From assembly GCA_029212615.1 (NCBI GenBank), contig JARGPJ010000007.1:1-64000 (forward strand): a stretch of 64,000 bases of DNA, written 5' to 3'. Source of the DNA: Verrucomicrobiales bacterium (GTDB lineage: Bacteria; Verrucomicrobiota; Verrucomicrobiia; Verrucomicrobiales; DEV007). The notes under the pieces are model-generated. The model saw only the letters and a list, made by a program, of their open reading frames with translations. It ran no database searches and was not told the DNA's origin. The first letter of the stretch is position 1. The number at the start of each line of letters is the position of its first letter. Both the position numbers and the translations under genes were made by a program. Positions 36,783 to 44,117 of the stretch are shown one piece after another.

Positions 36783-38069
36783 ATGTATCGTTTTCTCTCT
36801 CTTCTTTTCATTCTCTGTGTTCTTTCGGTAGGAACGCTTTCTGCAGAGCCCTCGTGGCCCCGGTTCCGCGGGCCGAATGGATCCGGTCTCGGGAGCGGTG
36901 GTGCGGTTACGACAGCGTTTCAGAAAGAGAACTCCCTTTGGAAAGTGGAGGTCCCCGGGATTGGACATGGCTCTCCGGTGATATTCGGTGATCGTCTTTT
37001 CGTCCTGAGTGCTGTCGCTGCAGAGGTGGGGGAGACTCCGGCAAAAGGGAAAAAGGCGGGAAAGAAGGCGGTGCCCTATCAGTGGCTCGCTCTTTGTCTT
37101 GACCGCGAGACGGGGGAGACTCTCTGGTCGAAGAACTTCGACCAGGGGAAATTCAAGGGGCACCGATTCAACAGTCCGGCGACGTCGACGCCGGCAGTCG
37201 ATGCGGAGCGGGTTGTCTTTGCCTGGGGCACGGCGGAAAAATTGACCGTGGTTTCAATGTCCCACGACGGGGAGGTTCAATGGGAGTCTGATCTTGGTCC
37301 GGTAGTGGGTGGGCATGGATTTGGTGGGTCGCCCATGCTGCACGATGGATTGGTCGTGATCAATAATGATCAGGAAAAGCAGAACGGCAATCTCTTTGCC
37401 CTTCACGCAGAGAGTGGCGAGGTGGCCTGGGAAGTGGAACGCCGCAGCGAACGGATCTCCTACTCGGTGCCGTGCGTGTATGAGGCGGAGGGTAGAGATC
37501 TCTTCGTGTTCACTAACTGGCAGCATGGGTTCACGGCGATAGATCCGGCGGACGGTTCGGTCGTGGATGAGAAGTCAGTCTTTTACCTTGAAACGAATGA
37601 GCGGGCGATCAGTTCTCCTGTTGTCACCCAGGGAATGGTCATCGGAACCTGTGGGTTCACGGCTAATCCGAAGCATTGCGTCGCCATGGCGATGAAAGAC
37701 GGAAAATGGGAGGAAATCTGGCGTATTGAACGGAGCGTTCCCCACATTCCTTCGGTGATAGCGGTGGGTGATTATTGCTATCTGATCGATGATTCCGGCA
37801 TCGCGACCTGTGTTGAAATAACGACCGGGAAACAGATCTGGATGAAGCGGCTTCCCGGAATTGAAGGGCCGGTCATGGGGTCACCCGTCAGTGACGGGGT
37901 GAATATTTTCTTCGCTGACGAGAGCGGAAACCTTCACGTTCTCGCAGCCAGCCCGGAGTTCACCCCGGTTTCGTCGACCCGACTTGGGGAGCTTTGCCGG
38001 AGTACCCCGGCGATTGTTGATGGAACGATCTACGTGAGGACGGAAAAAACGCTCCACGCGTTTCGATAG
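36783..38069 (+). CDS. PQQ-like beta-propeller secreted protein
   Basis: The 428-residue protein has a signal peptide (1-~21) and W-P-R-F-R-G-P-N-G-S-G, the typical start of PVC PQQ-like/BamB-like propellers. Repeated W-x-x-x blades contain G-x-x-x-W (e.g. R-E-T-G-E-T-L-W, S-G-E-V-A-W, T-G-K-Q-I-W). A Lys/Gly-rich loop (~88-98) interrupts the first blades. A scaffold or redox role is possible; no PQQ-dehydrogenase catalytic residues were confirmed. Confidence 0.85.
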   Translation: MYRFLSLLFILCVLSVGTLSAEPSWPRFRGPNGSGLGSGGAVTTAFQKENSLWKVEVPGIGHGSPVIFGDRLFVLSAVAAEVGETPAKGKKAGKKAVPYQWLALCLDRETGETLWSKNFDQGKFKGHRFNSPATSTPAVDAERVVFAWGTAEKLTVVSMSHDGEVQWESDLGPVVGGHGFGGSPMLHDGLVVINNDQEKQNGNLFALHAESGEVAWEVERRSERISYSVPCVYEAEGRDLFVFTNWQHGFTAIDPADGSVVDEKSVFYLETNERAISSPVVTQGMVIGTCGFTANPKHCVAMAMKDGKWEEIWRIERSVPHIPSVIAVGDYCYLIDDSGIATCVEITTGKQIWMKRLPGIEGPVMGSPVSDGVNIFFADESGNLHVLAASPEFTPVSSTRLGELCRSTPAIVDGTIYVRTEKTLHAFR

Positions 38070-38072
38070 GTA

Positions 38073-38942
38073 TCAGTCCTCAATATCGAGGCGGCTCCTC
38101 AGCCGGGGGGCTTCCTTCTCCCAGTTTTCGTTCCGGGTCGCCTCCCAGATCGAAAGATTGCGGAATCCAACGGATTCACCACTGACGACGAAACCCCACT
38201 TCGCCTTCTCGCCGGCGAGGGCGGGATCACTACCCATACTGATATAGTCGCCGGCCTGGGCGAGCATCTCTTCGCCAAGAAGCTCAATGCGGACAGTTTG
38301 CCACTCGTCGGTTTCGAAGTCGGCCTCGACCGCATTGAACATCCTGGCGGTGTCGGGCCCCGCTTTGTCGCTGTCGTCTTTCTTTGCCTGAAAAAGTTGC
38401 TGTGACATCGTGAGGCGGCAGAGGTGGCCGTTGCCATCGATCCCGAACATGGCGCTTTTTGACTCACCAATTTTGATGTCGAACTCGATGATGACGTCCT
38501 TGAGTGGCTGCGAGCGTTTAAAAACGGCGGCATGATTATCCGCCTCCACTTCTGCACCGGTGAGACCCGTGGAAGTCGCTTCCCACTTTCCGCAGGGGAT
38601 GCTCCAGTCGCTGGCTATTGTTTTGAGGTCGGAATGATAGAGAAGTTTTCCGGGGACGCTCATGAGAGGCTCGGTTGCCGGGGAAGGAGTATTGGCAATA
38701 GCGTTCTGCTCTTCCTGCCATGAGGTAGCGAAGGCCTGATCGTCTTCTGACAGGGTGTTCAGTGGAATGGTGTATTCCCGTCCGTTATCCAGCTTCAAGG
38801 TGACGGAATCATCTCTTACGCCGAGTAATTCGGCGGTGATTGTTTTCCCGGCGGAATTGGTCCAGTCGCGGGGTTCGCTTCGGGCATCCGTGAGGGAGCA
38901 GAAAATAACCAGGAGTGAAAAAAGACAACAGCGATTCTTCAT
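38073..38942 (-). CDS. Secreted SHD1-domain protein with DUF1080-like beta-sandwich
   Basis: ATG at 38942 starts the signal peptide (M-K-N-R-C-C-L-F-S). The 289-residue protein has an SLA1-homology-1-like segment (R-D-W-T-N-S-A-G-K, then L-S-E-D-D-Q) followed by a lectin/DUF1080-like sandwich. SHD1 domains are common in PVC secreted proteins and may mediate binding. It lies 44 bases downstream of recO on the same strand. Ligand unknown. Confidence 0.75.
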   Translation of the reverse strand: MKNRCCLFSLLVIFCSLTDARSEPRDWTNSAGKTITAELLGVRDDSVTLKLDNGREYTIPLNTLSEDDQAFATSWQEEQNAIANTPSPATEPLMSVPGKLLYHSDLKTIASDWSIPCGKWEATSTGLTGAEVEADNHAAVFKRSQPLKDVIIEFDIKIGESKSAMFGIDGNGHLCRLTMSQQLFQAKKDDSDKAGPDTARMFNAVEADFETDEWQTVRIELLGEEMLAQAGDYISMGSDPALAGEKAKWGFVVSGESVGFRNLSIWEATRNENWEKEAPRLRSRLDIED

Positions 38943-38986
38943 AGGGCATTTATATCGCGTCGTTGAGTTGAAAAGCGATGAGAAAA

Positions 38987-39535
38987 TCACCCCTGAGTCG
39001 GGCGTTGACGGTCCAGCGATTCGGCGATTTCGCGGCGTTGTTCGGGCATCTTTCCGAATATGTCATCGAGACAGCGAATGGGATCGATTCCCGGTTCGAT
39101 GACGCCAAGGGAGCTGGCGAGTTGCTTCTCGAAATGAAGCAGGGCCTTCCAGCTTGCGTCATTCTCTTCGAGGAAATTCAGTCCCCGATCCAGTAGGTCA
39201 GCGATCTCGGGAAGTGGTGTTTCCAGCTCACTGACGCGATCCACCAACTTGACGAAGTAGGAGGCTGTCAGCGTCTGGAGGTAGTTTTTCCGAAGTCCAA
39301 AGCGGGCTCTTTCGATCGAGAGGTCTTTCAGAAGGTGGAGATCACCCGATCTGGCGGGGTGGATTTCCAGTTCGCAGAGAAAGAAGAGATCAAGTTTTCC
39401 CGCGAAAGGACTCTTCGGGCGGCGTGCCCCTTTAGCGACAGTTTTGACGATGCCGTTCTCATGGGTACACCAGTGCACGATGAGGCTGGTCTCGGTAAGA
39501 GGAGACCGCCGGATCAGTGTGCCACGTGCTTTCAT
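38987..39535 (-). CDS. recO: DNA repair protein RecO
   Basis: The 182-residue protein has the RecO N-terminal OB fold: T-L-I-R-R-S-P-L-T-E-T-S-L-I-V, K-G-A-R-R-P-K-S-P-F and L-D-L-F. Known role: loading RecA onto SSB-coated DNA with RecR. It is shorter than most RecO proteins (~230-250) and shows no Cys4 zinc motif in its C-terminal part. It is divergent from prfB, with 71 bases between. Confidence 0.85.
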   Translation of the reverse strand: MKARGTLIRRSPLTETSLIVHWCTHENGIVKTVAKGARRPKSPFAGKLDLFFLCELEIHPARSGDLHLLKDLSIERARFGLRKNYLQTLTASYFVKLVDRVSELETPLPEIADLLDRGLNFLEENDASWKALLHFEKQLASSLGVIEPGIDPIRCLDDIFGKMPEQRREIAESLDRQRPTQG

Positions 39536-39606
39536 GAATGCGGGAAGGTGGATCAGTAATCGAATGATTGAAAGTTTCGAAATTTGTGGAACATCTTAAC
39601 GCCCCG

Positions 39607-40732
39607 ATGAAAGAGGAACTCCAAGCAATCGACACAGAATCCCTAAAAGCCCGGCTCACTGAGCTGAGGCGGTATCTTTGACTTCGATAAACTGGAACGA
39701 GAGTTAGAGGCCTTCGAGGCCGAAATGAGTGCCCCGGGATTCTGGGACAATAAGGAAAAGGCACAGTCCCGTATGGGTGAGGTGTCGGTCCTCAAAAACA
39801 AGATCACTCCGGTCAAAGAACTGGACGCACGGATTGACGATTTCGCAGTCCTTGTCGAGATTGCCGGAGAGGAAGAGGATGGCGCCGCGGCTCTTGAAGA
39901 AGTGCAGGCGGAACTCGAGGCAATTAATGCCGAACTTGATAAGATCGAGTTGCGAACGCTGTTGAGCGGTCCTCACGATTCCGAGAGCGCCTTCATCACG
40001 ATTAATGCCGGTGCTGGCGGTACCGAAGCCTGCGACTGGGCAGACATGCTCGTCCGCATGTTTCAACGGTGGGCGCGGCAGCAGGATTTCAATGTCGAGA
40101 TGGTCGACATGCAGGAGGGTGAGGAAGCCGGGGTACGCGGAGCGACGATGCGGATTGAAGGCGAGAATGCCTATGGCTATCTCAGTTGTGAGCGCGGCGT
40201 GCATCGACTCGTCAGGATTTCCCCCTTCGATTCCCAGTCCCGTCGGCATACCTCCTTTGCGAGCGTTGATGTGGTACCTGATTTAGCCGATGAGCCTGAA
40301 CTCGAGATCGATGAAAAAGATATCGAAATCAAGACAGCTCGAAGTGGTGGTAAAGGGGGACAGAACGTGAACAAGGTCGAAACGGCAGTTCATTTGACGC
40401 ACTTTCCATCAGGCATTCAGATTCGATGCACCGTTGAGCGAAGTCAGCATAAAAACCGTCAGGTGGCGATGAAGCTCTTAAAGACCAAGCTTCTTCAAAT
40501 CGAGGAGGACAAGAAGCGTTCCCAGATGGAGCAGACTTACGGCGAAAAAGGCGAGATCGGCTTTGGAAGTCAGATTCGATCCTACGTTTTCCAACCCTAT
40601 CAGATGGTTAAAGATCACCGAACCGGTTGTGAAACGGCGAACATTCAAAGCGTGATGGATGGCGCGCTCGATCCATTTATCGAGGCCAAGCTTCGCGGCC
40701 TCGTGGCGGGGGAAAGCAGCGACGACGTTTGA
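39607..40732 (+). CDS. prfB: Peptide chain release factor 2, programmed +1 frameshift
   Basis: Translation starts at ATG 39607, reads 24 codons to CTT followed by an in-frame TGA at 39679, and must shift +1 at CTTTGAC to read G-A-C at 39680 onward, giving about 374 residues. The shift context AGGCGGTATCTTTGAC has the internal Shine-Dalgarno-like purines just upstream, as in the classical prfB autoregulatory site. Family motifs: S-P-F stop-recognition tripeptide (V-R-I-S-P-F-D-S) and G-G-Q in [13 protein letters not shown]2 releases peptides at UGA and UAA, and low RF2 favours the shift. Confidence 0.96.
39667..39682 (+). promoter_or_regulatory. prfB programmed frameshift site
   Basis: Purine-rich AGGCGG (39667-39672), three bases of spacer, then CTT-TGA-C (39676-39682). 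The in-frame UGA and the slippery CUU codon form the known RF2 autoregulatory signal. Confidence 0.95.
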
Positions 40733-40743
40733 TTCGCCCGGTC

Positions 40744-41562
40744 ATGAGAGGGATGATGCTCGCGGGCCTTCTTCAGGGGATCGCCTGGGTTTCTCTGCTT
40801 CCGGCCGAAGAGATTACGATTGTTGATCAGCGTGACTATCAGGATTCGAGGAATGCCTGTGGTCCGGCATCTGTTCTGAATTTGCTGAAATTCAGCCAGT
40901 CTCCCTATCGGGGTATCTACGGGGATATTCTAGGGGCGACCGATGGAGTGAAGATGCGATTCGTGGTGGACCGATACTTTCGTCATCGCGATTCTCTCGT
41001 TTATCCGGGGCAGAAGCGGTGGGGGGTCCACGGAGTCGCGGCGGCGGATTTGATTACCGGACTAAATGAACTTCTCGCAGATCATGAAGTGAATCAGCTC
41101 AATGCTTCCTACCTTGACCGAAGGGACGGAGAACCCGGTCTGGACTTCGCGCATCGAATCAGGATAAGCTTGGAGACATCACTCGACAATGGTGTGGCAC
41201 CCATTCTCAGTCTACGTTCGTACGTGGTGAGGGAGCAGGATGATGCCGCGGGCGAGTTTGCCTGGGAGACGGCGGTTCACCACAATGTGGTCGTGACAGA
41301 GGTGGGTCCCTTTCAGGCGGAATCGGGATTCCGGGTCACGGCCCTTGATCCCTGGAGAGGAAAAGCGATTTCGATTTTTCTCTATCGGGAGGGCGCGCAG
41401 TCGTTTCGGGCGATTAAGGGAGTGCAACCGACAGGGAAGTGGCTCGATGGGCGGCCCTTCCTTGTGGCGGCGGCACCGGAGGCTGTCTCGCTGGTGCCGG
41501 TGAATCTTGAGTGGCACGAGCGTTTCATCATCGTCGCCAATTTTCTCATCGGGGATTTCTGA
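40744..41562 (+). CDS. Secreted C39/papain-like cysteine protease-like protein
   Basis: ATG at 40744 gives a signal peptide (M-R-G-M-M-L-A-G-L-L); a TTG overlapping the prfB stop is also in frame. The 272-residue mature-type sequence has N-A-C39-G-P-A-S, a catalytic-Cys motif of C39-like peptidases, V-H-H-N-V-V-V as the likely His and A-L-D-P-W as the likely Asp. It may cleave or bind a peptide in the periplasm. It sits immediately after prfB, which may only reflect shared transcription. Confidence 0.68.
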   Translation: MRGMMLAGLLQGIAWVSLLPAEEITIVDQRDYQDSRNACGPASVLNLLKFSQSPYRGIYGDILGATDGVKMRFVVDRYFRHRDSLVYPGQKRWGVHGVAAADLITGLNELLADHEVNQLNASYLDRRDGEPGLDFAHRIRISLETSLDNGVAPILSLRSYVVREQDDAAGEFAWETAVHHNVVVTEVGPFQAESGFRVTALDPWRGKAISIFLYREGAQSFRAIKGVQPTGKWLDGRPFLVAAAPEAVSLVPVNLEWHERFIIVANFLIGDF

Positions 41563-41658
41563 CGGGGTCAGGTCAGGATGAAGGCTTGAATTGATGCGTT
41601 AAAATGTAGAAACTAAACCGTTCTCCTGTGGTTTAATCCACGTGTTCTATCCAAATTT

Positions 41659-42882
41659 ATGTCAGCCCAGTTAACAGCCTTTCCGGCCGCCACCTCAGGA
41701 TGGCTTCTTTTGAAAGGGAGTGAAGTGATCGCGCGGGCCGATACTCCCGTTGAACTCGCGGGGCGTCGCGCTGATGTCGTGATCGGGTTGCCTGCGGCGT
41801 TCGTATCAACCTTTTCGGTAGTTCTGCCGGTGACCGATTCCTCGCTGCATGGCAGTATGATCTACGCTCAGCTTGAGAAGCGGGGCTTCGCCGCCCCTGC
41901 GGGGCAGGAGACCGTCTACGACTTTGTCTCGGTTAAGCGGGATGCGTCTGAAGAGACTTTTGCTGTGTCGGTGGTTTCCAACCTGCCTGAAGAATTGATC
42001 CTCGGGAATGCCACCGGCTATGCGCCGACGGCTTCCTTACAGCCGGCTCCTGCCGGCGGGGCCCGACTCTGGTGTGAGCACGGGCGTCTTGTTTTCGGGA
42101 TCTATGCCGGTGATGTGCCTGTCCAGGTGCAGAAACTGAGTGGAGTTGCTGAGGTGAATGCGGCGACCGCACGCGAGATATCACTTATTCTACTCAGTCT
42201 CAGTGGTGATGAGGCCCTGAAATCAAGCCTTCCGACGGGGGTCGAAATGAATGTCCCTGATGTCGGTGTTGAAGCGCTGGCTCAGTTCGAAGAGGCCCTG
42301 GGTCTCCCTCTTTCGGGCCGACACGAGGGAGTGGCCTCGAGATCAAATCCGGAAGGACGGGAACGGCTTCTCCCGACAAGCGTTCTCCAATCGCGCCGTA
42401 GCAAACGCACGAAAAGGAAAGTTTTTGCCACCCTCAGTGTTCTCCTGGTGGCTTATCTCGTTCTCGCGTCATGGCTCTGGGTGAAGGGAAAGGGCGCGGT
42501 GCGGGAAATAGAATCACTGGAGCGGCAGATTGCGATCGTGGAGCCTGATGTGACCAGAATTCAACAGGTGGAGCAGCGTTGGCTTCGCCTTGAGCCCGCC
42601 TTTGAGAAATCCTGGTTTCCTCTCGTTCAGCTAAACCGTTTCACTTCCGCCCTTCCCGGTAGCGGTGTTGTGGTGCGTGAATTCAGAACGAGTGGTCGCA
42701 GTATCCGGATCCGGGGGCAGGCCCGGGATGTTCAGCTCGCCAATCGCCTCATCGAAGATTTGAGGGGGATGGATGGATTTGCCTCCTATGAGTGGAGCAT
42801 GCCGAATCCATCGGTGGATAAGAATAACACCGCGACATTTGAGATAGAAGGGAAGCCAAAAAATGCGGGCGCTGACAGTTAG
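41659..42882 (+). CDS. GspL/PilM-PilN-like inner-membrane platform protein
   Basis: The 407-residue protein has a cytoplasmic N-terminal part resembling the actin-like GspL/PilM fold (~1-245), a single transmembrane helix (~257-275: V-F-A-T-L-S-V-L-L-V-A-Y-L-V-L) and a periplasmic PilN/GspL-like ferredoxin-fold region with coiled coil. It opens a three-gene overlapping operon (20- and 14-base overlaps) with PilO- and PilP-like genes. Such platforms serve type II secretion or type IV pili; no ATPase or secretin lies in the window. Confidence 0.68.
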   Translation: MSAQLTAFPAATSGWLLLKGSEVIARADTPVELAGRRADVVIGLPAAFVSTFSVVLPVTDSSLHGSMIYAQLEKRGFAAPAGQETVYDFVSVKRDASEETFAVSVVSNLPEELILGNATGYAPTASLQPAPAGGARLWCEHGRLVFGIYAGDVPVQVQKLSGVAEVNAATAREISLILLSLSGDEALKSSLPTGVEMNVPDVGVEALAQFEEALGLPLSGRHEGVASRSNPEGRERLLPTSVLQSRRSKRTKRKVFATLSVLLVAYLVLASWLWVKGKGAVREIESLERQIAIVEPDVTRIQQVEQRWLRLEPAFEKSWFPLVQLNRFTSALPGSGVVVREFRTSGRSIRIRGQARDVQLANRLIEDLRGMDGFASYEWSMPNPSVDKNNTATFEIEGKPKNAGADS

Positions 42883-43459
42883 AGAAAAGTGGCTCCTGGG
42901 CCTTTGTGGTGCGGTAGTATTTCTCGTGTTAAACGGGTTTGCGGCGCGGGGCATTGTGAAAAATCTACGCGGTAGCGGGGATCGAATCACTGCGCTGAAG
43001 AACGAACTGGCTGATCAGGAGATGTGGCTTCAAGAAGCGGAGAAGGCTGAAGTGAGATCGCGTTGGCTTGCCGAAAACATGCCCGGTCTCGACTCGACAC
43101 TTGGCAAGGCACAGGGAGACCTCCTCCAGTCGATGCAGGACGCATTGTTTGAGCGAAAGCTGACGATTCAACAGCAGAGTTTGCAGGATATTGAGAACGA
43201 TCCTTTCTTTACTGAAGTCGCGGTTCGCCTGACCGTCCGCGGGAACGAAGCAGATGTGATCGACTGGCTCATTTCACTTCAGGGCCCTGATAAATTTCAG
43301 GTCATCAAAGCGTTGGAACTGGAGATCGATTCGAAGGCGGACGAAGAGGAACCACAGGCGGTCTGTCAAATCACCGTGGCGCGATGGTTTGCTCCTGATG
43401 ACGGGAGCCAAGCCCTCACCGGAGGTGACGAAATGAAGAGCGGGAATGAACAGGGTTAA
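42863..43459 (+). CDS. PilO/GspM-like membrane protein
   Basis: The 198-residue protein begins with R-E-K-W-L-L-G-L-C-G-A-V-V-F, a short cytoplasmic tail plus one transmembrane helix (~9-27). A coiled coil (~35-65) and a ferredoxin-like periplasmic domain (~95-175) follow, the GspM/PilO layout. The start overlaps the previous gene by 20 bases. It probably dimerises with the upstream protein in the inner-membrane platform. Confidence 0.65.
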   Translation: MRALTVREKWLLGLCGAVVFLVLNGFAARGIVKNLRGSGDRITALKNELADQEMWLQEAEKAEVRSRWLAENMPGLDSTLGKAQGDLLQSMQDALFERKLTIQQQSLQDIENDPFFTEVAVRLTVRGNEADVIDWLISLQGPDKFQVIKALELEIDSKADEEEPQAVCQITVARWFAPDDGSQALTGGDEMKSGNEQG

Positions 43460-44111
43460 GTCCATCACCCGGGAGGGTTGTTTTGTTGCCTGTGTCCTGC
43501 TCATGCCGGGCGCGGGAGCGAGTGATGGAATCACCCCCAATCCGGCAGAGGAGAGCGATTTTGATTCTTTGAAGCGAGCCAGCCCCTTTGTCCGTGTTCT
43601 TGACCCTTCTGAGACTTATGTGTTGAGGGGCGTTGCTGAAGTGGAAGATGTTTCCGTGGCGACCTTGCTTGATCGTCGAACGGAGAAGACGCTCGTGGTG
43701 ACGCGTGATGAGGTGAACGACGCAGGAATTCAACTCGTTGAGATAAGTTCAGGCGGCCCGCTGGATGCAGTGAAAGCGACTGTTTCCTTTGCGGGAGAGG
43801 AGGTCGAACTTGGTTACGATGTAACTCAGTTTGTGGCAGCGCCGCGAAGCGCTTCCAACGCCGGAAAAGGAAAAGGAAGAGGGAAGGGTGGTGGCGACGG
43901 GAGACGTCGCGGGCCTTCCCCGGAGGAAGTCGAGCGCTACAAAGCGCTTGGTCCGGAAAAGCAGAAAGTGTTTCAACAATATATTCGGGAGGTCGTTGAA
44001 AAGTATCCTGACATGCCCCGCGAAGAGCGTGGAAACATGATCCGCGGAGCGCTGATCCGCCTGACCGACGGACAGGACCTCGACCTGAATGCTCCCGCTG
44101 ATCGGAAGTAG
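43446..44111 (+). CDS. Secreted protein, possible PilP/GspC-like HR-domain partner
   Basis: A 221-residue protein with a signal-like N-terminus (~10-26), a small beta domain (~45-130; Y-V-L-R-G-V-A-E-V-E, T-L-V-V-T, I-Q-L-V-E-I) recalling PilP/GspC homology regions, a Gly/Arg/Lys linker (~139-156) and a conserved-looking helical tail. Its overlap with the PilO-like gene and the operon order M/N-O-P support the inference. The start codon lies at the edge of a copy of the GAACAGGGTTAAGTC repeat (43448-43462). The linker could bind RNA, DNA or polyanions. Confidence 0.55.
   Translation: MNRVKSITREGCFVACVLLMPGAGASDGITPNPAEESDFDSLKRASPFVRVLDPSETYVLRGVAEVEDVSVATLLDRRTEKTLVVTRDEVNDAGIQLVEISSGGPLDAVKATVSFAGEEVELGYDVTQFVAAPRSASNAGKGKGRGKGGGDGRRRGPSPEEVERYKALGPEKQKVFQQYIREVVEKYPDMPREERGNMIRGALIRLTDGQDLDLNAPADRK
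43448..43462 (+). repeat. Copy of GAACAGGGTTAAGTC repeat at a gene start
   Basis: This is an exact 15-base match to 16717-16731 and to the inverse of 58145-58159. Here it encodes residues 2-6 of the PilP-like protein (N-R-V-K-S), just inside the end of the PilO-like gene. Confidence 0.75.
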
Positions 44112-44117
44112 GGGCGG

